Of a DNA stretch of 64,000 bases, positions 26,247 to 36,072 are shown in pieces; the first letter of the stretch is position 1; every line of letters starts with the position of its first letter. The position numbers and the translations under genes are program-made. The stretch lies in contig NZ_JACIEA010000004.1 in assembly GCF_014196595.1 (NCBI RefSeq), positions 39,009-103,008 of the forward strand. The letters are read 5' to 3'. The notes below the pieces were generated by a model. The model was given only the letters and a program-made list of their open reading frames with translations, was not told where the DNA came from and did not search any database. This stretch comes from Sphingorhabdus rigui. GTDB lineage: Bacteria; Pseudomonadota; Alphaproteobacteria; Sphingomonadales; Sphingomonadaceae.

Positions 26247-26903
26247 GGCTGTGCCAACGCGGACATAGGTCGCGCCCATCATGATCGCGGTGTCGAAATC
26301 TTCAGACATGCCCATGCTCAGTTGCGGCAAATTATGAAGCGCCGCCAATTCGGCCAGCAATGCAAAAAATGGCGCGGCCTCAATCGACGCTGGCGGTATG
26401 CACATCAGCCCCGCCAATGGAACGCCGCTGTCCTTTGCGGCCGCAATCAATGCGGGCAATTCCGAAACCGCGCAGCCACCCTTTTGCTCTTCAGCGCCGA
26501 TGTTCACTTGAATGAAGCACGGGATATAACGCGCCTGCTTTTCCATCGCCTTGCCAAGCGCCATAACCAGCGAAAGCCGGTCAACCGAATGGATCATATC
26601 GAACAAGGCGACCGCTTCGTCGGCCTTGTTGGATTGAAGCTGCCCGATCAGATGCAATTGCACGCCGGGGTGGCGCTGCTTCAACGCGGGCCATTTGGTA
26701 GCCGCTTCCTGAACGCGGTTTTCACCGAAGAGCATTTGGCCTTCGTGAATGAGCGGCTCAATATCCTCTGCGGCGCGGGTTTTCGACACGGCAATCAGAT
26801 GGATGTCTTCGGGCGCACGCCGCGCCATCTTGGCGGCGGCCGCCATGCGTTCACGGATTGCGGCCAAAGGGCCGGTGGATGTTTCTGGTGTCGCTTCCTG
26901 CAT
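26217..26903 (-). CDS. YggS-family pyridoxal phosphate homeostasis protein
   Basis: 228 residues, a single alanine racemase-like TIM barrel that binds PLP without known catalysis. AVSKTR (about residues 38-43) holds the PLP lysine. FGENRVQEA, HLIGQLQSNK and LSMGMSEDFDTAI, with RVGTALFGAR at the end, are all typical. It tunes PLP supply and amino acid pools. Converges and overlaps with pdeM by 30 bases. It diverges from the ThiE-like gene across 23 bases, so their promoters must overlap. Confidence 0.93.
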   Translation of the reverse strand: MQEATPETSTGPLAAIRERMAAAAKMARRAPEDIHLIAVSKTRAAEDIEPLIHEGQMLFGENRVQEAATKWPALKQRHPGVQLHLIGQLQSNKADEAVALFDMIHSVDRLSLVMALGKAMEKQARYIPCFIQVNIGAEEQKGGCAVSELPALIAAAKDSGVPLAGLMCIPPASIEAAPFFALLAELAALHNLPQLSMGMSEDFDTAIMMGATYVRVGTALFGARSSPV

Positions 26904-26926
26904 ACCGCGACGCTATAGGCAGAACT

Positions 26927-27475
26927 ATGCCGCGAAGCCACCCCCTGCCGAAGATCTGGCTGATGACCGACGAACGTCTGGGGGATGATCTGTTGCCCGC
27001 CATTCAACGGCTGCCCGCACGATCGGGCGTCATCTTCCGGCATTATCATTTGGACGTGCCGGCACGAAAATTTCTGTTCGGGCAGGTCATGCGCATGTGC
27101 CGGCGGCGCGGGCATGTTCTGCTGCTGGCGGGGGACGAGCGGACGGCGATGCGCTGGCGCGCCGATGGGTTTCACCAAAGAAGCCCTCGTGCGTCGCGAT
27201 TGCTGCACAGCGCGCCAGTCCATGATGCGCGTGAAATTGCAGGCGTAAAGGCAGCGCACCCAGACCTGTTGTTCCTATCGCCTATTTTCGTCACCAACAG
27301 TCACCCCGGCGCACGACCGCTTGGGCCATTAGCCTTTAACCGGCTCGCAAAGCTGGTGTCATCGAGCCGCATCATCGCCCTGGGCGGCATGAACCGCCGA
27401 AACGCACAGATGCTTTCCCCGCGGTTTATCCACGGTTGGGCGGCGATTGATGCTTTTAAGAAAAGGACCGCTTAG
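26927..27475 (+). CDS. Thiamine phosphate synthase-like (ThiE/TenI) protein
   Basis: 182 residues, shorter than ThiE (about 210). It starts MPRSHPLPKIWLMTDERL. FRHYHL replaces the usual substrate-binding LR.K, and LFLSPIFVTNSHPGARPLG plus IIALGGMNRRNA match the phosphate-binding end of the TenI/ThiE barrel. It could be a divergent thiamine phosphate synthase, or a paralogue with another role. No other thi gene is near. Its stop codon interlocks with the stop of the gene on the other strand. Confidence 0.7.
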   Translation: MPRSHPLPKIWLMTDERLGDDLLPAIQRLPARSGVIFRHYHLDVPARKFLFGQVMRMCRRRGHVLLLAGDERTAMRWRADGFHQRSPRASRLLHSAPVHDAREIAGVKAAHPDLLFLSPIFVTNSHPGARPLGPLAFNRLAKLVSSSRIIALGGMNRRNAQMLSPRFIHGWAAIDAFKKRTA

Positions 27476-28221
27476 AAGCGGATTTTGGTTCCGACATAGA
27501 CAGCTTCGCTGTCCTTGCGGTTGTCAGCCAGCGGAATGACGCGGTCATTTTCGCTGGCGTAACGAACACCTGCGGTCACGTCGATTTTACGGCTGATTGA
27601 AAAGCTTCCGCCCACATCAAGCTTGTAATCGCCCGACGCCGAGCTGCCGCGTGCTGGCGGTGCCAATTCGCGGCTCTGGTCCAATTTGATATTGGTGCTG
27701 AACTTGCTCGGTTTGCGTGCGGTTTCATCCAGCGAGAAGCTGCTTTTTCCAAGTTCGCTCAAGGGTGCCTTGACTGCGCGACGTTGTGCGGCAGGCAATG
27801 CAAAACCTTGCCAGCCCTTTGATGCCGTCAAACGATAGTCCACCGCCGAAAGACGAAGGCCCTTGCCCGCACCGACTTCACTGGATGCCAGCGCATTGCG
27901 AATGGAAACGGCACCAGCGGTCAAACGCGAATTTGCGCGCGCTGCGACGGTAATGGTACGGCTGTCACCGACATTTGCGGGCGTAAATGGGAAACGCGCA
28001 TTGGGTTCAATGCGGGCCGCCGAGAATTTCTGTGCCAAAACACTGTCACCACCCGCAGGCGTGAACATCGAAATCCAGCTTGGTCCAGCCGACGGCTCTT
28101 CAGACAAAGTCTTTGCAGCAAAAGCAGGAACAACAAGAGGCGACACCGCGAGCGAAACCGTTGCTAGCAATGCTGCCGCAATCGTCGCGTATTTCCGCTT
28201 ATATGCCCGCTTCACGTCCAT
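27472..28221 (-). CDS. Exported protein with beta-barrel-like C-terminus, function unknown
   Basis: 249 residues. A long basic n-region and hydrophobic core (MDVKRAYKRKYATIAAALLATVSLAV, cleavage near AFA about residue 35) form the signal. The C-terminal third (about 175-249) has alternating polar/hydrophobic strands (KLDVGGSFSISRKIDVTAGVRYASEN) and ends in ...VYVGTKIRF with a terminal Phe, a typical outer-membrane assembly signal. It may be a small outer-membrane protein. I do not recognise the family. The 258-base gap upstream, shared with the DUF3576 gene, should hold its promoter; GGAG motifs precede the ATG. Confidence 0.65.
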   Translation of the reverse strand: MDVKRAYKRKYATIAAALLATVSLAVSPLVVPAFAAKTLSEEPSAGPSWISMFTPAGGDSVLAQKFSAARIEPNARFPFTPANVGDSRTITVAARANSRLTAGAVSIRNALASSEVGAGKGLRLSAVDYRLTASKGWQGFALPAAQRRAVKAPLSELGKSSFSLDETARKPSKFSTNIKLDQSRELAPPARGSSASGDYKLDVGGSFSISRKIDVTAGVRYASENDRVIPLADNRKDSEAVYVGTKIRF

Positions 28222-28418
28222 GATACTCGTTCACCGACTCTCCTGTCTCCGAACGGTATACGCCTGCTTTTGGGGATTCAAAAGGGGCCTATCCATTTTA
28301 TCGTTCGAATAACGTGATTTTTGATCAAATGTTGCATGATGTCCACAATCACTTAGCTGGCACATAGCTGGCCGAAGATGAGCGCAGCATTAATTGCGCG
28401 CCGTTCAGCAGCCAGAAA

Positions 28419-28438
28419 GCTTGCTCCGGACAGCAAGC
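28419..28438 (+). promoter_or_regulatory. Hairpin in the leader region of the DUF3576-leuS operon
   Basis: GCTTGCT (28419-28425) and AGCAAGC (28432-28438) are perfect 7-base arms about 40 bases before the DUF3576 start. There is no T run. A role in control of the leuS operon is possible but unsupported. No T-box or leader peptide is visible. Confidence 0.3.
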
Positions 28439-28479
28439 CGCTATAGAGGTTTCAGATATTCATAGTTCAAGGACATTTT

Positions 28480-28923
28480 ATGCGCACCAACCGCTTGGCA
28501 CTCATTATTGCGACCGGCAGCCTGTTAAGCTTGGGGCTGCTGTCCGGCTGTGGCGGAAGGGAGCGTCCAAAGGCGGATCTCGCGGCCAGCCAGGTCACCA
28601 CAATCGGCGTAAACAGCTATCTGTGGCGCGCATCGCTTGATGCCTTGTCCTTCATGCCGTTGCTGCAAACCGACTCGTCGGGCGGTGTCATTGTTACGGA
28701 CTGGTATGTGAACCCGCAAAGCCCTGGCGAGCGCGTTAAGCTGACCATTTCAATCCTTGATCAGGATTTGCGTGCCGACGCATTGCGCGTCGCCGGCAGC
28801 CGCGAAGTTTTGCAAAATGGCCAGTGGGTCGCAGCGCCGCTGCGTGCCGCAACCGTTCAAAAGCTTGAGGCGGTCATTCTTACCAAGGCGCGTGACCTTC
28901 GCCGGTCTTCAATCACCGGATAA
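28480..28923 (+). CDS. DUF3576 family lipoprotein
   Basis: 147 residues with a lipoprotein signal (LLSGC lipobox, Cys about 24). The body contains the DUF3576 features [20 protein letters not shown] and [12 protein letters not shown]. Members are found in alphaproteobacteria, typically directly upstream of leuS, and have no settled function. The stop is 5 bases before leuS, so it leads the operon DUF3576-leuS-lptE-holA. An envelope role fits with lptE in the same operon. Confidence 0.88.
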   Translation: MRTNRLALIIATGSLLSLGLLSGCGGRERPKADLAASQVTTIGVNSYLWRASLDALSFMPLLQTDSSGGVIVTDWYVNPQSPGERVKLTISILDQDLRADALRVAGSREVLQNGQWVAAPLRAATVQKLEAVILTKARDLRRSSITG

Positions 28924-28928
28924 TTGTT

Positions 28929-31454
28929 ATGACGAATGTTGAGCGTTTTAACCCGCACGTCGCCGACGCGCGGTGGCAAAAGATTTGGGAAGAACGCAGC
29001 AGCTTTGTTGCGGACGATAACTCGACAAAGCCACGTGCCTATGTCCTGGAAATGTTTCCCTATCCATCGGGCCGTATCCATATTGGCCATGTGCGTAACT
29101 ACACCATGGGTGACGTGTTAGCGCGGTATAAGCGCATGACCGGACATGAAGTGCTGCACCCCATGGGCTGGGACGCCTTTGGCATGCCTGCGGAAAATGC
29201 GGCGATGGAGAAAAAGGTCCACCCCGGCAGTTGGACACGCGACAATATTGCGAACATGAAAGCGCAGCTGAAGCGGCTTGGCTTTGCAATTGATTGGACC
29301 CGCGAACTTGCGACCTGTGAACCTGAATATTACGGGCATGAACAGGCATTGTTCCTGAAGCTGTATGCCGCTGGCCTCGTCTACCGCAAAGAGTCCGCCG
29401 TGAACTGGGACCCTGTCGACATGACGGTGCTTGCCAATGAGCAAGTAATCGACGGCAAGGGTTGGCGATCAGGTGCACCTGTTGAGCGCCGCAAGCTGAG
29501 CCAGTGGTTTTTGAAAATTACCGACTTTGCAGAAGAATTGCTCGTTGGCCTCGGGTCGCTTGACCAATGGCCCGACAAGGTGCGGTTGATGCAGGAAAAC
29601 TGGATTGGCAAATCGCAGGGCCTGAAATGCCGGTTCCGCTTTCCGGGCGGTGACGACGGCATTGATGTGTTTACCACGCGCCCCGATACCATGTTCGGCG
29701 CAAGCTTCATTGCCATTGCCGCAGACCATCCAGTTGCGCAAAAGCTGGCAGCCAACGCGCCTGATTTGCAGGATTTTATCGCGGAATGCCGCAAAGGCGG
29801 GACGACAGCGGCCGATATTGAAACCGCTGAAAAGCTTGGCTTCAATACGGGCCTGACCGTTGAGCACCCGCTGGATCCAAGCTGGCATTTGCCCGTTTAT
29901 GTCGCCAATTTTGTATTGATGGATTACGGCACGGGTGCGGTCTTTGGCTGCCCAGCACATGACCAACGCGACCTTGATTTCGCGCGCAAATATCATTTGC
30001 CCGTTACCCGCGTCGTGGCCGATGGCGATTTGACCGACAGCCATTTTGAAGGAAATGTCGCCTACACCAACCCCGGCCTCATCGTGAATTCGCACTGGAT
30101 GAACGGTATGACCGTCGATCAAGCGAAAGCGGATGTGATCGCAAAGGCCGAGAAAGAAGGCTGGGGCCAAGGCCAAACGCAATATCGCCTGCGCGACTGG
30201 GGCGTTTCGCGCCAGCGTTATTGGGGCACGCCAATCCCGATCATCCATTGTCCGGCATGTGGCGCAGTCCCCGTGCCGTATGACCAGTTGCCTGTAAAAT
30301 TGCCCGAAGACGTCAGCTTTGACATCCCCGGCAACCCGCTGGATCGTCACCCGACTTGGAGCAAGGTCGACTGCCCCAAATGCCATCAAGAGGCGCGCCG
30401 CGAGACCGATACGCTTGATACGTTTGTCGACTCAAGCTGGTACTTCATCCGCTTTGCAAGCCAGCCGCATGACAAGCCCTTTGACCGTGCGGCTGCCGAA
30501 AAATGGCTGCCGGTTGATCAATATATTGGCGGTGTCGAACACGCGATTTTGCATTTGCTCTACGCCCGTTTCTGGACGCGTGCGCTCAGTCATATCGGCA
30601 TGATCGATGTGAAAGAGCCGTTCGCGTCTTTGTTTACGCAAGGCATGGTGACGCACCAAACCTATCAGGATGCCAATGGAACATGGCTGAGCCCTGATCA
30701 GGTGCGGCGTGAAGGCGACATCTGGACCATCATCGATAGCGGTGCCCCTGCGGTCGCAGGTCGTATCGAAAAGATGTCGAAATCCAAAAAGAATGTCGTC
30801 GATCCCGATGATATTGTCGACCAATATGGTGCCGATGCCGTGCGCTGGTTCATGCTGTCCGACAGCCCGCCCGAACGCGATCTGGAATGGTCCGAAGCGG
30901 GGATTGAGGGTTGCTGGCGCTTTGTGCAGCGCCTGTGGCGTCTGACAAGTCAGGTCAGCGGCGCTGAAGGTGTCGACAAGGCGCTGGACCGCAAAACGCA
31001 CCAGATCATTGCCGGCGTCGGCACAGACATCGAAGCGCTCGCGTTCAACAAGGCGGTGGCAAAAATCTACGACCTTGCCAATGCCATTGAAAAGGCTGCG
31101 CCTTCGGCAAGCCGCGATACAGCGATCCGTACGATCGTCACATTGTCCGCGCCAATGGTTCCGCATTTGGCCGAAGAAGCATGGACGCAGCTTGGCGCGG
31201 CATCTGGCGGCGGCCTTATCGCCGACGCACCTTGGCCGCAGGTCAACCCTGACCTGCTGGTGGAAGACGAAGTGACCATTGCCATTCAGGTGAAGGGCAA
31301 GCTGCGCGATACGCTGACCGTTGCCAAGGGACTGCCTCAGACCGAAGTGGAGGCGCTTGCGCTTGCCAGCCAAAAAGTTCAGCATGCCATTGACGGTGCC
31401 GATATCCGGAAAATCATCGTCGTGCCCGATAGGTTGGTCAACATCGTCCTATGA
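28929..31454 (+). CDS. leuS: Leucyl-tRNA synthetase
   Basis: Class I synthetase that charges tRNA-Leu. 841 residues, the normal bacterial length. The ATP site has HIGH at residues 51-54 ([13 protein letters not shown]) and KMSKSKKN starting at Lys615. Between them are the editing domain (about 220-420, with [15 protein letters not shown]) and zinc-type cysteines ([16 protein letters not shown]). Its stop overlaps the lptE start by 4 bases, so translation is coupled. Confidence 0.97.
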   Translation: MTNVERFNPHVADARWQKIWEERSSFVADDNSTKPRAYVLEMFPYPSGRIHIGHVRNYTMGDVLARYKRMTGHEVLHPMGWDAFGMPAENAAMEKKVHPGSWTRDNIANMKAQLKRLGFAIDWTRELATCEPEYYGHEQALFLKLYAAGLVYRKESAVNWDPVDMTVLANEQVIDGKGWRSGAPVERRKLSQWFLKITDFAEELLVGLGSLDQWPDKVRLMQENWIGKSQGLKCRFRFPGGDDGIDVFTTRPDTMFGASFIAIAADHPVAQKLAANAPDLQDFIAECRKGGTTAADIETAEKLGFNTGLTVEHPLDPSWHLPVYVANFVLMDYGTGAVFGCPAHDQRDLDFARKYHLPVTRVVADGDLTDSHFEGNVAYTNPGLIVNSHWMNGMTVDQAKADVIAKAEKEGWGQGQTQYRLRDWGVSRQRYWGTPIPIIHCPACGAVPVPYDQLPVKLPEDVSFDIPGNPLDRHPTWSKVDCPKCHQEARRETDTLDTFVDSSWYFIRFASQPHDKPFDRAAAEKWLPVDQYIGGVEHAILHLLYARFWTRALSHIGMIDVKEPFASLFTQGMVTHQTYQDANGTWLSPDQVRREGDIWTIIDSGAPAVAGRIEKMSKSKKNVVDPDDIVDQYGADAVRWFMLSDSPPERDLEWSEAGIEGCWRFVQRLWRLTSQVSGAEGVDKALDRKTHQIIAGVGTDIEALAFNKAVAKIYDLANAIEKAAPSASRDTAIRTIVTLSAPMVPHLAEEAWTQLGAASGGGLIADAPWPQVNPDLLVEDEVTIAIQVKGKLRDTLTVAKGLPQTEVEALALASQKVQHAIDGADIRKIIVVPDRLVNIVL

Positions 31455-31939
31455 ACCGTTTCATCGCCCCCATCTTGCTTGCTTTGATGCTGCCCGCATG
31501 CGGATTGCAGCCTTTATACAGCGGTGGATCAAAGGGCGCGGTGGCAACGACGCTGGGTTCGGTATCGATCGCTCCGATCGAAGGCAAAAATGGTTGGTTG
31601 ATGCGTAATGCATTAACGGACCGACTGAGCGCTCAAGACAGCAACGCCGCCCAATTCCGCTTGGTCGTCACACTTGATGACCGGATTGAAGGCTTTGGCG
31701 TGCGTGCCGACGATACGGTCACGCGTGAACGGCGCACATTGCGCGCACGCTATCAACTGATCTCGGTCGCTACCGGTGAAACCGTGCTTGATGCAACCGC
31801 GGGATCTGACGCGGGTATCGATGTCGCCGGTTCGGAATATGCCACCATCGCTGGCGAAAACAGCGCGCTGGAAAATCTGACGCAGAAGGTTGCGGATCAG
31901 ATTGTCACCCGGCTTTCGATCTACGCCCGCGGCGAATGA
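31451..31939 (+). CDS. lptE: LPS-assembly lipoprotein LptE
   Basis: 162 residues. The lipoprotein signal ends LMLPAC (Cys17), followed by the family's GLQPLYSGG. The later segments [29 protein letters not shown] and [17 protein letters not shown] are typical of LptE. LptE plugs the LptD barrel in the outer membrane and helps deliver lipopolysaccharide. It is coupled to leuS and holA by 4-base overlaps at both ends, an order conserved in many proteobacteria. Confidence 0.93.
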   Translation: MNRFIAPILLALMLPACGLQPLYSGGSKGAVATTLGSVSIAPIEGKNGWLMRNALTDRLSAQDSNAAQFRLVVTLDDRIEGFGVRADDTVTRERRTLRARYQLISVATGETVLDATAGSDAGIDVAGSEYATIAGENSALENLTQKVADQIVTRLSIYARGE

Positions 31940-32958
31940 GCAACGCCAAAGAACGCAGCTTTATTAGTGCCATCGGCACACGTCCCGAGATCCGGCTGTT
32001 TTTCATTTTCGGGCAGGATGAATCGGCCGCCGCTGATATCGCGTCCCAGATGTCCGCCGCGCTGACGGGTTCGGAACGGATCGATATCGACAGCGATCGT
32101 ATTCGCAATGACCCCGCGCTTCTGGCGGACGAGGCGTCGGCGCTTTCGCTATTTGGCGACAAGCGGCACATCCGCCTGAACTTCCGCCGGGAAGAAGGTG
32201 TTGCCGCCGTCGAAAATCTGCTCACCCTTGAAGGCGACGCCAATCCGGTCATCGCGACCGCAGGCAACCTGACTAAGGCCAGCAAGTTGCGCAAGCTTGT
32301 CGAAGCCCACCCGCGCGCGATGGTGCATATTTGTTACATGCCAGAGGAAGGCGATGCTGCAGCCGCCGTAATGGCGTACGCAGCCACGATGGGGTTGAAG
32401 ATTGACCGGCCGCTGGCCGCGCGGATTGCGCGCTACACGGGTCAGGACCGGAAACTGGCGCAAGCTGAAATCGAAAAGCTGTCCTTATATTATGATTCAT
32501 CGCCGCAACGCCCCGCGACGGTTGAGGTCCCCATATTCGAAGCCTTGTCCGCAGAAACGGGCGAGGAAAATATCAATGGCCTCATCCATCAGGTCATGGG
32601 CGGCGATTTGCGCGGGACGGGGCGCGAACTTGTCGCCGCGCGCGACATGGGGGTGGATGCCATCCGCATCATCCGTGCGATGCAGCGGCGGGTGACATTG
32701 CTCGCGGCTATGCGCGCAAAGGTCGACAATGGCTCGAACCCCGGCGCCGTTGTAAAAGCGACCCGTTCGATATTCTGGAAAGACGCAGACAGCTACGCGC
32801 AACAACTTGCGCGCTGGCCATCGGTGCGGCTTGCGGGGTTGAACAGCCATCTGCTTGAGGTGGAATCCAAGCTTATGCATGTCCGCGATGGACTGGCGGG
32901 CACGATCTTGGAAGAAGAGCTTGTCCGCATTGCGCGTGCAGCATCGCGCCGTGGCTGA
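31936..32958 (+). CDS. holA: DNA polymerase III, delta subunit
   Basis: 340 residues. The delta subunit opens the beta sliding clamp within the clamp loader. The N-terminal part (RLFFIFGQDESAAADIASQM, about 18-37) matches the clamp-binding domain. LYYDSS and EENINGLIHQVMGGDLRGTGRELVA lie in the AAA+-like middle, and the helical C-terminus ends in LVRIARAASRRG. The start overlaps lptE by 4 bases. The stop abuts the stop of the DUF4402 gene on the other strand with no gap. Confidence 0.92.
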   Translation: MSNAKERSFISAIGTRPEIRLFFIFGQDESAAADIASQMSAALTGSERIDIDSDRIRNDPALLADEASALSLFGDKRHIRLNFRREEGVAAVENLLTLEGDANPVIATAGNLTKASKLRKLVEAHPRAMVHICYMPEEGDAAAAVMAYAATMGLKIDRPLAARIARYTGQDRKLAQAEIEKLSLYYDSSPQRPATVEVPIFEALSAETGEENINGLIHQVMGGDLRGTGRELVAARDMGVDAIRIIRAMQRRVTLLAAMRAKVDNGSNPGAVVKATRSIFWKDADSYAQQLARWPSVRLAGLNSHLLEVESKLMHVRDGLAGTILEEELVRIARAASRRG

Positions 32959-33513
32959 TTACTGATATTGCGCGGTAATGGGAATGCGCGTGCGGAATGT
33001 GCCCGACACGTTTCCCCGCACAACCAACGTGCCCCCGAACGAGAATGCCAGCCGCCCTGTCGAATCAAGCCGTGACGCGCCCATCAGGCTAGTGCGTAAG
33101 CCAATGATTTCAACAACGCCGCCTGCGGTCGATTTCATGCGCGCGCTTGTGGGCATATCGATACGAACGGCACGTCCAGGCTCGCCGGTAACGACAGCTG
33201 ATCCGACCAAAGCTGCTCCGCCCAAGTCCACCATGCCGCCACCAACGCGTTTGTTGCCGCTTTGCGGATCCAGTTCGATTTGACCGCCCCCCGAATCCGG
33301 CAAGGCTGCGCGGCTAAAGTCCAATTTCGTCGTGATTTCGATGGAAATCGGCACGCTGCGTTCGGTTTCGGTCAATGCAGTTGGCGCGCCGCCGCCTGCG
33401 CACAGCAGACAGCTTCCCTCACCCGCCGCAAGCAGCAACGGCAATAGCCCCAACGCCCCCAACGCGCGTAGCTTACGACCAGGTCCTGTCATAGCCTGCA
33501 TGGCATATGTCAA
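32959..33513 (-). CDS. DUF4402 domain exported protein
   Basis: 184 residues as the longest frame; the true start may be ATG at about 33492 (MTGPGRKLRALGALG). A signal peptide (about residues 13-30) is followed by a CLLC pair and an all-beta domain. SVPISIEITTKLDFSRAAL, GGGQIELDPQSG and GTFRTRIPITAQYQ at the C-terminus are typical of DUF4402, a beta-sandwich found in surface or pilus-like proteins of proteobacteria. It stands alone. The cysteine pair just after the signal could be a disulphide or a lipid site. Confidence 0.75.
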   Translation of the reverse strand: MTYAMQAMTGPGRKLRALGALGLLPLLLAAGEGSCLLCAGGGAPTALTETERSVPISIEITTKLDFSRAALPDSGGGQIELDPQSGNKRVGGGMVDLGGAALVGSAVVTGEPGRAVRIDMPTSARMKSTAGGVVEIIGLRTSLMGASRLDSTGRLAFSFGGTLVVRGNVSGTFRTRIPITAQYQ

Positions 33514-33594
33514 ACATGGTAAAATATCTGTTAAACTGGGCTCTTGAACCCGATGGCAAACAGGCCCACATCCGCATCAACGAAAGGCCGTTTC

Positions 33595-33987
33595 ATGGAA
33601 AAAATTATCAAGTCCGAAGCCGAGTGGCGCGCAGAATTGGACCCGGTCCAATATCATGTTCTGCGTGAGGCTGGAACCGAGCGCGCCTTTGCGGGCAAAT
33701 TGACCGATGAAAAGCGCGAAGGCGAATTCCGCTGCGCCGGATGCGGCACGACCTTATTTGCATCTGACACCAAATTTGACAGTGGTTCGGGTTGGCCAAG
33801 CTTTACCGCGCCTGCAGACGGTGAAGCCATTGATGAGCATATCGATGTTTCGCACGGCATGGTCCGCACCGAGGTGCGTTGTGCGGCCTGTGAAGGGCAT
33901 TTGGGGCATGTATTCCCCGATGGTCCGGGGCCAACAGGCTTACGTTACTGCATCAACAGCGCTGCGCTGACATTCGACCCCGAATAA
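33595..33987 (+). CDS. msrB: Peptide methionine-R-sulfoxide reductase
   Basis: Repairs methionine-R-sulfoxide in proteins. 130 residues from ATG 33595 ([15 protein letters not shown]). Two zinc CxxC pairs (CAGC and CAAC), [15 protein letters not shown] and RYCINSAAL with the catalytic Cys119 are all present. The frame is open 17 codons further upstream, but those residues are not a signal peptide. msrA is far away at 58 kb. Confidence 0.95.
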   Translation: MEKIIKSEAEWRAELDPVQYHVLREAGTERAFAGKLTDEKREGEFRCAGCGTTLFASDTKFDSGSGWPSFTAPADGEAIDEHIDVSHGMVRTEVRCAACEGHLGHVFPDGPGPTGLRYCINSAALTFDPE

Positions 33988-34032
33988 GAACGCGCTTGTC
34001 GGCGAGTCCATGAGCGATTAACACCTTGCGCA

Positions 34033-36069
34033 ATGGCACGCGCGCGCAAGATTTCGAAAGAACGTCGCCCAATGGGAACGTGGATTTTACGTATCATCAA
34101 AGCCGGCGTTATCGCGGCGCTACTCGGCGTCATGGTGTTGGGCATTTTTGTCGCCATTGCCCGCGGCGAAATCGACAGCTTTGAAGATTTAAAGGCATCG
34201 CCCAACGGCCAGATGATCCGCGTCCGTGCTGCCGATGGCACCGTTATCCAATCACTTGGCCCAAGTTTCGGCCGATGGCTGAGCATTGATCAGCTGCCGT
34301 CTGAAATGAAGGGCGCGATGGTCGCAGTGGAAGACCGGCGCTATTATATGCATCCGGGTGTCGATCCTATTGGGATCACGCGGTCATTTTACGCACGTGC
34401 CGTTGAGGGGCGCTGGACCCAAGGGGGTTCAACGATCACGCAGCAGCTGGCCCGCAACATTTACCTGAACAGCAACAAGGAATTCGGGCGCAAAATCCGC
34501 GAGGTCATCCTTGCGCTGGCGATGGAAACGAAATTCTCGAAGGACCAGATACTCGAATTATATCTGAACAAGGTCTATTTCGGCGGCGGTGCTTATGGTG
34601 TTGATGCGGCGAGCCGGAAATTCTTCGACCATGGCGCGGAAGATCTGAGCCTCGCCGAAGCCGCGATCATTGCAGGCCTTGTTAAGGCGCCATCGCATTA
34701 TTCGCCAACAGCAGATGCACAGGCTGCGATTGACCGCGCCACGGTGGTGGTCGGAGTGATGCAGGATGCCGGAATGATCTCCGCTGCCGAAGCCGCAGAG
34801 GTGAAACCAGCGGACGTGAAAATGGCGAAACAGCAACCGCAAGACAGCGTGCGCTATTTCACCGATTGGGTTTTGCCACAGCTGGATGGCCTGATCGACG
34901 AGACCGAAAAACCCATTGATGTCTGGACTACGCTTGACCTGCGAATGCAGCGTGCGGCAACGGCGGCGATAGCGGCCAACGCACCGCGCGGCGCGCAAGG
35001 TGCGCTGGTGTCGATTGACCGCGATGGCGCAGTTAAAGCGATGGTTGGCGGCACCGATTATGTCACCAGCAATTATAACCGTGCGGTCACAGCGGTCCGG
35101 CAACCAGGTTCAGCTTGGAAATTGTTCGTCTACTTGGCCGCGTTGGAAGCCGGGTTCCGTCCCGAAGACATGGTAGAAGATAAACCCGTTGAAATCGAAG
35201 GCTGGCAACCCAAAAACAGCAACGGCCAGTACGCCGGTGAAATTTCACTGCGGACGGCGTTTGCCTATTCGAAAAACACTGTCGCGGCGCAATTGGGGCA
35301 AGAGGTTGGCACCAGCAGCATAGCCAACATGGCGCGCCGTTTTGGCATAACGACGCCCATCAACACCCAGCCGTCGATGGTGCTTGGGACATCGGAAACC
35401 CGCGTTATCGACATGACGCAGGCATTTGCATCCGTGGGTTCCAATGGCCGCAGCATTACCCCTTATGGCATCTCCAAAGTCACCACCATTGATGGCGAGA
35501 TTTTATATACGGCAAAGCCGGCCAGATCCGTGCAATTGGTGGAGGATTGGGTCGCCGCCGCCATGACGGACCTCATGCAGACCGCGGTTGCAACGGGCAC
35601 GGGCCGCGCTGCCAATATCGGCCGTCCCGTCGCAGGAAAGACAGGTACCACGAGCAGCAACAAGGACGGCTGGTTCCTTGGCTTTTCCAGTGGTTTGACA
35701 ACAGGTGTCTGGATGGGCCGCGACGATGCGCGTGCGATCGGCGGATTAGAAGGCGGCCGTGCGCCAGCGCAAGCGTGGGCAGCCTATATGCGGGTTGCGG
35801 TATCTGACCGACCCGTTGAAAATTTTGCGACCGAAGTAACCTTCCCCGAACAATTAGAAGGCGAAGATTTTCTGCTTGGCGAAGGGGGCGAGGGACTGCT
35901 GCTCGACGAAAATGGCATGCCGATTGAGGGCGACCCTGCGCTTGATGATCCTGGTGCAATGCCAGCGACTGACCCAGAACCTTTGGATGACGCATTTATT
36001 GAGCGCGCTATCGGGCGCCGGGAACCCAGATCGTCACGCGACGAAGAGGGCGTTCGCGAACCGCAATAA
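34033..36069 (+). CDS. Class A penicillin-binding protein (PBP1A/1C-like)
   Basis: 678 residues, bifunctional peptidoglycan synthase. A short basic N-terminus and one membrane span (about 18-45) precede the GT51 glycosyltransferase domain with catalytic Glu100 in VAVEDRRYYMHPGVD, plus GGSTITQQLARN and ELYLNKVYFGGGAYGV. The transpeptidase domain follows, with Ser360 and Lys363 in SAWK, SKNT near 415, and KTGTT at 536-540. The acidic C-terminal tail (about 605-678) is low complexity. It converges on the Crp-family gene with 3 bases between stops. Confidence 0.93.
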   Translation: MARARKISKERRPMGTWILRIIKAGVIAALLGVMVLGIFVAIARGEIDSFEDLKASPNGQMIRVRAADGTVIQSLGPSFGRWLSIDQLPSEMKGAMVAVEDRRYYMHPGVDPIGITRSFYARAVEGRWTQGGSTITQQLARNIYLNSNKEFGRKIREVILALAMETKFSKDQILELYLNKVYFGGGAYGVDAASRKFFDHGAEDLSLAEAAIIAGLVKAPSHYSPTADAQAAIDRATVVVGVMQDAGMISAAEAAEVKPADVKMAKQQPQDSVRYFTDWVLPQLDGLIDETEKPIDVWTTLDLRMQRAATAAIAANAPRGAQGALVSIDRDGAVKAMVGGTDYVTSNYNRAVTAVRQPGSAWKLFVYLAALEAGFRPEDMVEDKPVEIEGWQPKNSNGQYAGEISLRTAFAYSKNTVAAQLGQEVGTSSIANMARRFGITTPINTQPSMVLGTSETRVIDMTQAFASVGSNGRSITPYGISKVTTIDGEILYTAKPARSVQLVEDWVAAAMTDLMQTAVATGTGRAANIGRPVAGKTGTTSSNKDGWFLGFSSGLTTGVWMGRDDARAIGGLEGGRAPAQAWAAYMRVAVSDRPVENFATEVTFPEQLEGEDFLLGEGGEGLLLDENGMPIEGDPALDDPGAMPATDPEPLDDAFIERAIGRREPRSSRDEEGVREPQ

Positions 36070-36072
36070 GGT

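Noticed and set aside
29469..31385. Two long minus-strand frames inside leuS
   Set aside because: leuS is intact with HIGH and KMSKS motifs; the antisense frames show no start signals or family features.
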